From Ricordea florida (Eukaryota > Cnidaria > Anthozoa > Corallimorpharia > Ricordeidae): a DNA stretch of 64,000 nt. The first letter of the stretch is position 1. Each line of letters opens with the position of its first letter. The stretch covers positions 9,440,233 to 9,504,232 of the forward strand of contig OX453285.1 in the NCBI GenBank assembly GCA_949710005.1, written 5' to 3'. Positions 54,419 through 64,000 of this stretch are shown here, in pieces. The position numbers and the translations under genes are program-made. Under the pieces are notes generated by a model. The model made no database searches. It was not told the DNA's origin and saw only the letters and a program-made list of their open reading frames with translations.

Positions 54419-56070
54419 TCACTTGTCTTTTCCCATGTCAGTATTTACTGAGCTGTGTAATGGTAAACAAAAAAGTCTGTTGAGTCGTGCATACTCCTTA
54501 CTGTCAAATTACAAAATTTCACGATAATAAGCCTTGACATTATTTTCTCGTATTCTACTTCAGAGGACACAGCGCCAGTAAATGGGACGAACACTTAACG
54601 AAGGGAACACGTTTAATGGGAACAGAACGTAGCCACAAGATGGCGAACTAACAACCACAACAATAATATATGCGCGGCCACTAAGCACGCGCAGGCGCTA
54701 GGAGTCTGCTGGTGCAGGAGTAAATAAAAAAGTTGCATTAGGATTTAGTTCGCCGATATTGATATTTTTCGGTGAAAAATCGAAGAAATACTATGAAAGT
54801 ACAAGTCATTTTCATCGAAGCCATCCTCATTCAACTGCGGATTATAATATTTCTTTCCAGTATTTTATTTTCCATTCTTTGTAGTGATGCAAAAAATATT
54901 ATAGCCTGCGAGCAGGCTCTCTTTGGGGGCCGCTAGTTTGGTAGCAGCACGCGACCGGCCGCGAATAGCGAGCTGCTGAGTGGATGAGCAAAGCGAGCTC
55001 GCGAGCAACTAGTCGCGGTCTCGCCACTCGCGCGTTGAGTGTACCCAGTTTGATCTTAACACCATATCATGGATACTGTGGAAAACAAATCCCTAGGCCC
55101 AGTCCACCATGTATATAGTGTCGCTTTTCGCGGGTTTTATGCATATTGCTTCTTCACGGAAAGATCAGTTTATGTGTAAGAAGCTACGTTCGTTTATGGC
55201 GTCCTTTGTTTCGCCACGTGTCCAAATCGTCAGATACATGTCGTTTTCCTCGTTTGTCTTCTCGTATTTCCCTTGTTGTATGCTGTTATTTCTGTTCTTA
55301 GTGTAACATTTTTCTTTATTTATGTTCTAGAAATCACCGGTAATTAAGTTATGTCCTGAAGAATAAATTTACGTTGATCTTGAAGTTATATTGCTGGTGC
55401 GTTTGCTACAGTTTCTGACATAGTGGATTAAGCTGTTTGGTTCGTTTGTGGTTTATTTCTGTGCAATTATGTCGACGGACCTTTCATTTCACGGACGAAC
55501 GATCGATGAGTCTTAAAGGACTCGACAACCAAGTTGTCCTTGGCTGGACTATAAAGGTGGGAAAGTGTTTGTTAGTGGTGTTGTGAGTATGGTAAACTGT
55601 CAAATGCTTCATCTTCCTTTGTTACTGGAGGATGAACAAATTTAAAGATCAATGCGCTTCAGTCCCACAATATCTCATAAGGGAAAGGCAAGCCGTTTAA
55701 CCATTACTTTAGCTTAATTGTAGTTAACCTAATTATTTGAGTTGTTCCTGCACCTGCACAGTACAACTTGCATTTTGTCCAGTGAAAATCTGAATGCACT
55801 AGACAATGGACCAGTACACCAAAGAGTTAATTTCGAGCCCTGCCAATACTTGATTCTTTTGAAAAGAGAGCCTTTAGTTTGCTCCGTGTGTAATTTTCGT
55901 TGATATGTGGAATACTTGGTTAGTTACACTGAATATACTGTGCAACAGGATTCCCTTATCGTTTCATTTATATTTTTGTCCATTCTGTAGTTAGAAAACG
56001 CTGCAACTTTCCCTTACACTGCTCCATCTCTATTTGTTCAACAGAAAGAACTGTAACCAGAACGATAGTC
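54419..56070. other. Intergenic region, promoter side of DDE-like gene
   Basis: CAAGATGGCGAAC near 54637-54649 resembles a YY1 site. A GC-rich repeat follows at 54903-55030. No coding exon is supported to about 56070; the ORF at 55109-55306 lacks coding character. Confidence 0.3.
54903..55030. repeat. GC-rich interspersed repeat
   Basis: GCCTGCGAGCAGGCTCTC is a perfect short palindrome (GCCTGC/GCAGGC), followed by GC-rich sequence with several CGCGAGC/GCTCGCG pairs. The sharp change from AT-rich surroundings marks an inserted repeat of unknown class. Confidence 0.5.
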
Positions 56071-56319
56071 TGCTTAGCAGAGCGAGAACTGGAAGTGCCT
56101 ACCAGCCGCGAAAAACCTCTCCTGCAGGACAATGGCCTTGGGAAAATAAAAGTGCATTTCCAACGAACGCATCGAAGGAAAGGGTAAAGGACGTCTTGTA
56201 CGAGTGAGTTACCTGGTTGTTAATTGCACTATTTGTTTATACATGTAGATTTGCTCTTTTCATCTTTTCCAAGTATGCATATTTAAAAGTCAATTCCCTT
56301 TTTGTACCATTTTTTCGCT

Positions 56320-56600
56320 GCTTTGTTGCCAGGGCGTTTCCTCCTTTAAAGAGCTGCGGCGGTTTTGAGTTGCTGATAGCAGAAGAGAAATCAAGAAGCA
56401 AGCCACAGGTAGTAAACTACAGCTCCTGTAGCACAGAGGAACTGCGGCGTTTCGGTTCAGGCTGGATTTACATCCGACCAATCCAAGTAGACATAGCACT
56501 GGCAGATATTGAAGACTTGGATAGTGAAAGCGAGGAATGCCTTCTACGCAAGATTTCCATTCCTTCGGCCTCCACGAGAGGGCACACTGAGTCACGTCCG
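56320..56600 (+). CDS. Exon fragment resembling HECT-associated protein
   Basis: The frame reads FPPLKSCGGFELL, later LRRFGSGWIYIRPIQVDIAL. The GGFELL...YIRPLQ pattern occurs N-terminal to HECT ubiquitin-ligase domains in repeated cnidarian and fish proteins, as I recall. An upstream piece at 56090-56200 (LLQDNGLGKIKVHF) may be the previous exon. No HECT domain is present here, so this is an isolated fragment. Confidence 0.4.
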
Positions 56601-56669
56601 GTTTGTGATTTTTTTGTTGAAATCGTTTATGCCGAGTTGAAAATCAAGTTCTGTTTCTGCTTCTGGTAA

Positions 56670-57909
56670 ACTAACTTTTTGGGCCACATAAATTTTTCTA
56701 GGGTAGAGCAGCATACTCTGACGTAACTGAATACTAAGTTCCACACGGTTTCGGAGACAGGTGGTTAGGGGTTGTCAATGTCTTTTGTTTTTATTCTTTA
56801 TACAAAGATACAATAATAACGGCTCACAACTTGTAGTTTGCAAATATTAATATCTGTTTATAAATTTAAATCCATTCCATTCAAGTTGTTCTCTTCAGTT
56901 AGGTGGCTTGTCGTTTAAGTTATCATCAGTACATTTCTTGACTTATTTCAGTGACGATGCTACTGCTGAATCAACTGCGCCACTAGTAACAATCAGGTCA
57001 TGCCTTGTGTTGTATAAGGAGATGGTTAAGACCAAAACACACAAAAAGCATTATCAAGATGCGTTTTCAATGATAAATGCGTTTTAAGTGATACAAACAA
57101 ACATAATACATTTCTATTCGCAAGAGCAACAAAGTAAAACACGAAAAGCAGCAATCAAAAGAGTTCAAACTATAGACATTTATCATTGAATAGATGTGAT
57201 TTTGAAACCCAGTGACTGTTCGCGATGTATATCAGTTTTATGTGAGTATTTGCCCATATGTTTGTTAGTGAGGAAAACCAAGACCACAAGGGTGAATCCC
57301 ATGATGGAGATCATACCGAGGCTGTGGAACTGGTTGTACAGCAACAACTACCTATTAAGTACGATTTTTCTTGTTAGCTTGCATTGTGAAATCATTAACA
57401 ACTCAGGATATACTTCTAGTCTTAAATACTAATCACTATTTTATAATAAAAGTATGCGACAAAAGTTTAACGTTTCCAATGCTTAAAGTGAAGGGAAAAT
57501 CAAACAATTCAACGACTAATTACTGATACCAGTAGTTTTAATTTAGTTTATGTATCTACAAGTCTTCACAACGAAGAATAAAAAGAAGGAAAAGAAAAAG
57601 AATAAAGAAAGAAGTAAATATATCTTTTCAAAATCTACACCCATTTGTATTGTTTATTTGTGAGGTTCTCCCAACTGAAATGATGCAAAAAAAATGCCAG
57701 TATTCTATGTAAGGAATAAGTCGTTGATGGGACAAAGATAATACTAAAATTTTCTAATTTGTCTATTTACACATTTGTTTCATCTTGTATTTCAGAGATT
57801 GAAATACCTTTTGAGGAACATTGAAGGAAGGCAATCGAGGACAAGCTAGTGACGATGTAGGCCAAACATTACTGAGAATTTCTTTTGCTCTCACTGAGAG
57901 TCTGAGACC
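56670..57909. other. Non-coding stretch
   Basis: AT-rich. The ORF at 57196-57432 has no coding character. Confidence 0.35.
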
Positions 57910-58110
57910 AGGGGTCAATTTAATAAAGAAATTACACTTGTAGTTTTTACATGTGTAATTTACAGGTGTAAAGTTCAAATTGTAAATACAAGGATTCAAT
58001 AAAAGAATTTTCCTCACTGCAATTTACACGTGAATCGTGAGTCAGGATACACGTGTTAATTACAACTGCTGCCTTACAACTGTAAACTCCGCTAGTAGTT
58101 TTTACATATG
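57910..58110. repeat. Harbinger-like terminal region with TTACACGTGTA motifs
   Basis: GGGGTCAATTTAATAAAG at about 57911 resembles a Harbinger terminal repeat. It is followed by several copies of (A)ATTACAC(T/G)TGTA and its variants (57932-58085), arranged as in subterminal binding-site arrays. A matching right end is not found, so the element is incomplete. Confidence 0.45.
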
Positions 58111-58232
58111 CAGAATTAAATATCTCTGCTGTCCTTTCAATATATGCGGCTTTGCATCCTTCGTGATATATATTCGTGAGAAAATTATTGAGCATGAAAT
58201 CCAAACAACAAAAGTTGCTTTTAGCCTAGCTC

Positions 58233-58667
58233 GTGCGGGACCACAAAACGATAGTTTTGGGGCCATTTTCGTCAACAGTGACGAAGAAGGCAAAACAACA
58301 AGCGTGGGAAACAATTCGCACTCAAATAAACGGTGTTGGGGCAAATATAGACAGCGCCAAAACCGTCAGAGACGTTCTATGGGCCAATATTCCCCGCTCT
58401 ACAATTAACAAAGTTAGCGAATCAAAGAAGACCGGGTCAGGGGGGAGTGGAGAGCTCACTGAGCTAGATGAGACTGTCCTCGATGTTTTAGGACATGAGG
58501 GTGCCAACATAGAGCCAGTCAAGGTGGAAGATTCGACATTGTATTTGAAGAGGAGATCGTTGTCACAACAACTCCTAGCATTGAAGGAAAGTAATTGTAA
58601 TCTCTATGTAAATGATTCAACCCCGTTAAATGTCATGGCCAGAAATCGAGGACAGTCAGCAGTTTGA
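58233..58667 (+). CDS. Myb/SANT-like DNA-binding protein (Harbinger partner), partial
   Basis: The frame contains FSSTVTKKAKQQAWETIRTQ, then RDVLWANIPRSTINKV and KKTGSGGSGELTELDETVLD, the end of a Myb/SANT-like domain of the NAIF1/Harbinger-partner type. The region upstream has an in-phase ORF with another frame, so the N-terminal part of the domain is broken or in an earlier exon. Such proteins bind Harbinger ends and bring the transposase to the nucleus. Confidence 0.6.
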   Translation: MRDHKTIVLGPFSSTVTKKAKQQAWETIRTQINGVGANIDSAKTVRDVLWANIPRSTINKVSESKKTGSGGSGELTELDETVLDVLGHEGANIEPVKVEDSTLYLKRRSLSQQLLALKESNCNLYVNDSTPLNVMARNRGQSAV

Positions 58668-58802
58668 TGCGAGGGCGTTGACGAGGTTGTCACTTCGAGT
58701 TACAGGAATTTTACGACCGGCATAGATATGGCGACATTTTATAAGGAGCTCAATAAACTTAGCACTGCGGATTTTTATGTCGCAAAAAAAGCACATTGAG
58801 TT

Positions 58803-59034
58803 CGTGTTAGTAATGAACAATTCCAAGTGGAAAGAGTTGTCTCCCGCTGAGTTCGGAGAGGAAAGGTAGGCTCAATATTATTGTTGGTTTGGCTGTCTTC
58901 ATGATACATCATGATATTATCAATGACACAATGCTGCTCTGTCCGTAGGTGGAGTATTTCATAAAATGGAAGGGCTACTCAACTCTGGCGAACACATGGG
59001 AGCCAGAAGAGAATTTAAACACCTGCGCATTAAG
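58803..59034 (+). pseudogene. Chromodomain, two exons, premature stop
   Basis: Exon 1 (to 58865) reads VSNEQFQVERVVSR-stop-VRRGK. Intron 58866-58948 has GT/AG ends. Exon 2 (58949-59034) reads [20 protein letters not shown] and ENLNTCALR before donor AAG|GTATGG. The aromatic residues of the methyl-lysine cage (Phe, Trp, Trp) are present. A TGA stands where family members have Arg (RR), consistent with a CGA to TGA change. The intron position is the one used in CBX-type genes, so it looks like a CBX-like or captured chromodomain rather than an LTR-element one. Confidence 0.7.
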
Positions 59035-61265
59035 GTATGGAAACATGATGATTTAATGAGTTATTAAGAGCAATTCTCCGAGAAAGTGAAGCAAAGTTGG
59101 AAATGAAAATTGTAAACCCCTCTTCATTTTTTGTGTGGAGGTAGTTTACCTGGGGGGATGAAAAAAAAAAACAGCCATATTTGGATCGGCAGGTGTGTCG
59201 TTGCCATGGTAACCGCACTAGATGACGTCGGCCTCAGGACTGTGTTTTGAGCAAAAGTTCCACTCTCAAAAAGTTAAAGTAAACGAGTCTGGTTCTCGGG
59301 TGCATGTGAACCAATTCAAATGAAGGTCGTACCAAATGGTAGAGCCACTCCCATTTTATACTAGAAATACGAATCCCGCAAAAACCTCGCGAAGCTAGTT
59401 TTTGAAGAAGTCACAATGCTTTCATATTTTATTCTTTATTTTTTTTTATATTATATATTTTATTTTTTATATTAGCGTAATCCCCATTATTTTATTTCTT
59501 ATGCTGTGTTTGGTACACAATTAGTGACACCTGGTGCAAATTACAAGATCAGTATACCGCTCAACACAGTGCTTAAAAATTGACCTTCATTTAGCTCTTT
59601 CACTGCCACTGAGATTGCACCAGAGGGAATAGAAGTAAAATTATTTATTATCTTGACAGGGAATACAGAGTCGATGAAGTATCACAATAATATTCACTTA
59701 ACACAAATTGAAAATGATTGTAAATCTTTTGCAGGTGAAATCTTGAAGAGTTGATATGAATGCTTGTGTTTACCACGGTGTAAAAACCTGTGTTTTTTTT
59801 CTTTAGTTTTATTTTCTTAGTCTCTACTGCTTTGTCTTCTTTGTTGTACATCACTTTTGAACACAATATGTTCTTACACAGAGGATGAGCTGAACGCTCC
59901 AATTATTTTTTGTTTATGTTTTTTTGGTTATAATTGCATGAGATTCATTGTAAGAAGAATCTTCTGATTAGATATTTTATTGTCTACTGCAGTCATTATT
60001 TCATTCCCGGGTAACCACAATTGAGAGCATTATGAATAGTGCATGTTTTAATGTGTGTACTCTTTCCAGTTGCAATGGTACCCCCAGTGGTAGATAGAAA
60101 AATTCCTCTTCCCTCAAAAGAGATGCCATATCAACAAATTGGGGGTAAAACAATTGGATTCTACAAAAGCTTTGAATAAAGGTTTGGTAATAGTGAGTGC
60201 CCACTGTATAGTATGTGGTTGTGCTATTTTTAGGTCATATCATAAAAAACAATACATGTAAGAAAGAGTTATTGAAATCTTAATATGTTCAAAAAGATTG
60301 CTGCACTACGTACTCCTGTAAAAAAATAATGTGAAATCAACATCAATCAGTCAAAAGTATATACCACATGAAAGTTTAATTGTGCTGTTACAGAAACAGG
60401 CAAAATATCCATACCCAACCATAGAATAGTACATTATTTTGAATATATGAAAATTTCTATTATAAAAACTGCAGAAGAAAGATTTAATATAAGGACGGTA
60501 TTTCATCGAAAAAGTCATGGCAGCCAGAGGTATTGAACTGTAACCAATGACATATAGTAACGAGAAGAACTATCATTATATTATTATCATTATTATTATC
60601 ATTACTATTATTATTACTGGTATTGATATTATTATTGTTATATTTTTTATGTTAAACATAATATATTTTTATGGGGTGGGATTCATGTCTTAATCTTGGT
60701 AAAGTTATTGTTACTCTACTACTAAAAGCAATACAAAAATCTTCTTAATAGGCTTTCCATCAGAGGTGGTAGTAATCAAAACAGCTCCAAACAATACCAT
60801 TTCTTCTTAAAGGCTTAGAATCTAGTGCAGTCATTTGTCTAGAAAGTTTGTGTGGAAAATCATTATTGAAAGCATAGGGCATTTAGGAAACTTGAAACAC
60901 TTGTTACTACATACAGCACACTTGCAACATTTTGGCATAAACATTTTGGCATTACAAAATTTATTTTCTTCTTTATAAAGTTTTTCCAATGTAAAAGGTT
61001 AATTGCATGTTGTGGTTGTTATGAAATATTGATATTTGACATAAAAATAAAGTAAACGGCAGAAAGTAACAAAGTTAATATGTTATGTCTAACTTTGCAA
61101 ATTAAGGCTTGAATTAACATTTCATTTGTGAAAAAAGGGCAGGGGTTCTAGATAGCAATATTATCAGGGGGGGGGGGGGGTCATTGCACTCTAAGGTAAA
61201 ACTGACCCATTGTGAAAAGGCTATGAAACTTGTCTCTACACAATATTATTGAAACCTTTCAATCA
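59035..61265. other. Non-coding AT-rich stretch
   Basis: No supported gene. Includes an ATT/TTA microsatellite at about 60574-60655 and a poly-G run at 61168-61181. Confidence 0.45.
60574..60655. repeat. (ATT)n microsatellite
   Basis: Imperfect ATT/ATC trinucleotide run of about 80 bases. Confidence 0.9.
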
Positions 61266-61269
61266 GAGA

Positions 61270-61307
<38 letters not shown>

Positions 61308-61400
61308 CGGTTATAAAATGCCTCAAGCCAACAAAGAATGCCACTGCGTCAGGAGGATCAATGAAGATTCACAGTCCAAGCCTCACCACAAAAATGAATT

Positions 61401-61622
61401 TAAAAACGTTAGATAAAGCAAGGACGGACAACTTCTGACGATAAAAAAGTTAAAAAGTTAAAAATTTAATAGAAAAAACGTTTCGGTCTTAGACCTTCGT
61501 CAGTTACCTTACTGACGTAAGGTAACTGACGAAGGTCTAAGACCGAAACGTTTTTTCTATTAAATTTTTAACTTTTTAACTTTTTTATCGTCAGAAGTTG
61601 TCCGTCCTTGCTTTATCTAACG

Positions 61623-61628
<6 letters not shown>
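61401..61628. repeat. Perfect palindrome, 112-bp arms, 4-nt loop
   Basis: TAAAAACGTTAGATAAAG at 61401 to TTAC (61509-61512) is the exact complement of GTAA (61517) to 61628, around the loop TGAC (61513-61516). TA microsatellites flank it (about 61276-61302 and 61627-61678). Each arm holds CTGACGAAGGTCTAAGACC followed by GAAACG, resembling a hammerhead core. Confidence 0.9.
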
Positions 61629-61678
<50 letters not shown>

Positions 61679-62554
61679 GCAAAGAGAAATACTACTCAGA
61701 ATTCAGTAATCACATTTGCTTTATTTTAAAATGATCACATTGATCACTGATAATATTGCAGAACCAGTACTTTATAGTGACACAGGGTATACATTCTGTT
61801 GAAAATGTTTAACATAACTGCTAGATCAAGAAAATTTACAATATTTTCACTGTTGCAATGATATCAGATCACATCGTTATAAATGATTGCTATAACAACT
61901 GCAACTCTCTGTGTTGGAAATTACTTCAAACTGGAAACGCTATCGTTTTATTATGAAAAATACCTATTTACATTCTCTTGTAATCTGTTGGTCGTCTTCC
62001 GATTCCGGTTTTAGACTAATAGAATTATTTTCCAGAGACATCTCCAATCGTTGAAGTCGTTCTTACTCGGTGTCCCTTCTAAGTCGTTTTGCTAAATGTA
62101 GTACACCAATATATTTCGTTATGTAATCGTTCACTCATGTCCTGTATTTCTATCAATAACACATTCAAATTCAAAACTAACTTGATTGAATTCCTGGTCC
62201 TTTTCCCTGCTGTTTCGTTTGCCTTTTTCTGGAGCGAGCAGTTGTTGTCTTGGCTGCGATTTCTGTTGTTATTCTCCCTGCTGTCGTTTCTCTATCCCTG
62301 CTTTGAGTCGTGCTTTCCTCGTGTTGATTTTCACGGTATTCGAACTTACTCGGCGACGATCTCGTGCTAATATTTCTTGAATATCTTGGAGATCACCTTG
62401 CTGGGATGTACTTCCAGGACGAGTGAAATCGGTTTCCACAAAATTTACATTACTTTCAAAAAGGCATCACCGAATAATGGCGGAAATTCAGCGTTCTCAA
62501 GTGCGTTACTATTGCCAGGTAACCTGGCCTGCGAACGGACACCTTTAAAATATA

Positions 62555-62610
62555 GATATATATAAACATATATATAAATATATATATATACATATATAAA
62601 AACTCTCGGC
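62555..62610. repeat. TA-rich microsatellite
   Basis: TATATA runs with interspersed C, followed by a GC-rich stretch (62640-62702) with GCCTTCGGCC/GCGAAGC-like short palindromes. Confidence 0.85.
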
Positions 62611-62702
62611 TCAATTTACTCGGGCTTGCGAGCCACGTGGTCTGACCGGAACCGACACGATTAGTAACCTCGCTACGCTCGGCCTTCGGCCTCGCTTCGC
62701 GA

Positions 62703-64000
62703 GGAAAAATTTGCCGCTGAAATATTTTGGATTTTTTAAACAAGAGGAAAATGTTTGTCTTACTATATTCTCTGTCAGCCATTTAGACAAGCAGGAAAAA
62801 CAAGCACAACAATATTTGTAACTTCTCTGAAAGTACTCTTTTCACATAAACCAAATTAGCAGCAGAGATTACACAGATGTTGACGTTTCTAAATATCATA
62901 AGATCAATTTGTGGAAAATTATATTCTGGCCATAGGCACTGAAGACACCTGCGGCAAATTGCAAAAAAATTTCAAAATTGGTAATTTTGAGAGCGCTACT
63001 ATTTGGCTCAAACAGGGTTTAGAGGGAGAAAATCAGCTTCAAAAGTATCTTTTATCATGTTACCTACATTTAGCTAACAAGGTTTTGGCCAACGAATTTG
63101 ATGAAATATAAATTGATACAAAACCTACCTTTAAGGTTTATGGAATTTCTTCAGGATGCTTTCATCACGTGGTTCTCTCCAGTGTCTCCTTTGCTCGCTC
63201 CATTTTCTTGACCAAATCTAGCACAGACTCTGATCTAACGGTTACTCCCATTGAATATTCAGTTTGCCATGTTTCAGACCAGAGATGATGATACAAGAAG
63301 CCTGCATACACTTGACAGAGAATAGTTAAAGTCAAAACATGGTCGTAATACTTGCGATTTCTTAAGCACCTAAATTCATCAATGTTATCCTACCAGGAGA
63401 TAAATTAAATGTGTCGAGATCAATGTACAAAGCAAATGCATGCTTTTGAACAATCCAAAGTAACGTCTTTGGCTAAAATCAAGCCAGATATTGCGACAGT
63501 CGATAAGCCATAAATTGAACGTGTGGGCCGGAAGCCCGAGAAGCACGACTGCTGACTGGATGTACACAATGTAATGGATGTAACACCAGATGTAAGTGTG
63601 ATAATATCCTCTTGAAATGGGTTTCGTTTACAATGGCAATGGTGAAGAAAGTCCCCCTCCCCCCCACCAAAAAAGACAAGAACCGAAAAACCGAAGCGTG
63701 AAAGAAAAATTAAATGTTGAGCAATCTCACACCCTGGGAAACTGGGAACAGGGTTGAAATGTTTGGGTGCAAAGTCTAACTCGGATTGATACGTACCACA
63801 GGACCCCACGTTGAATTTTATCTTTCGTTGAATGGGTTCATGTGCAATCTGCATTTTTGGCATGCACAGTGTAAATTTTCTTTTCTTTTTATTTTGCATA
63901 CCTGTATAGACAGACAGAGTTCGGACGTCCAAAAGTTCTTAGAAAAAGTAATTTCCTGGTTCTCATTCAAGCCTGCACATTATTTGTTGTTAACGAAAAC
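62703..64000. other. No gene supported
   Basis: The ORFs at 62911-63111 and 63420-63932 show no domain or splice support. The rest is AT-rich. Confidence 0.35.

Noticed and set aside
62089..62565. Overlapping plus-strand ORFs with Phe/Leu/Ser-rich sequence
   Set aside because: Hydrophobic runs come from T-rich DNA; no signal-peptide or membrane-protein pattern that holds up.
63420..63932. 170-residue minus-strand ORF
   Set aside because: Low-complexity composition, no motif, no splice context and no partner exon; likely chance.

Overview
This is nuclear DNA of an animal, most likely an anthozoan such as a stony coral. Basis: spliced genes with GT/AG introns, AT-rich intergenic DNA, eukaryotic families (protein kinase, chromodomain, C2H2 and THAP zinc fingers, OTU and Ulp1 proteases, RPA-like OB folds) and a dense, nested set of animal transposons (Merlin, P, Harbinger, hAT-like, L1/Tx1-type and CR1-type LINEs). 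The taxon is inferred from protein character and repeat style, not from a search. There is no bacterial operon, CRISPR array or rRNA. I see no clearly intact single-copy housekeeping gene; most coding sequence is transposon-derived or decaying.

Left part (1-24.6 kb). A minus-strand gene (about 1436-6837) encodes a DUF6729-like region, a DDE/RNase H-like core, an OTU protease and a Cys-rich tail. A 2,059-bp Merlin transposon (2408-4466), with 40-bp terminal repeats and a perfect 8-bp target duplication, sits inside its OTU exon. Diverging from it is a plus-strand DUF3987 (primase/helicase-like) gene whose long intron holds a 944-bp TTA-flanked element and a near full-length L1/Tx1-type LINE (8645-13.3 kb, minus). 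Next come 13 traceable exons of a large unrecognised gene (14634-21008), followed by an Ulp1-type cysteine protease region (21685-23280) that is probably its C-terminus. A six-unit satellite and a 122-bp Merlin MITE follow.

Middle (24.6-43.4 kb). A C2H2 gene (minus) lies head to head with a protein kinase gene that is split by a 5'-truncated CR1-like LINE. Farther right, a foldback element rich in CGAATTTTCG motifs (32032-36609) is split by a 3,457-bp P element (32860-36316). The P element carries a C2H2 gene and a converging THAP gene that lacks the catalytic core. Then come minisatellites, foldback MITEs, a candidate hammerhead ribozyme (minus, 40067-40117) and a broken Harbinger transposase with a tandem-repeat tail.

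Right part (43.4-64 kb). This part holds a frameshifted RPA-like gene; a hAT-ended element carrying zinc-finger and coiled-coil ORFs; a long decayed DDE-like transposase gene (50.4-54.4 kb); fragments of a HECT-associated protein, a Harbinger-associated Myb/SANT protein and a chromodomain; and a perfect 112-bp-arm palindrome between TA repeats. The remainder is AT-rich and shows no gene I can support.
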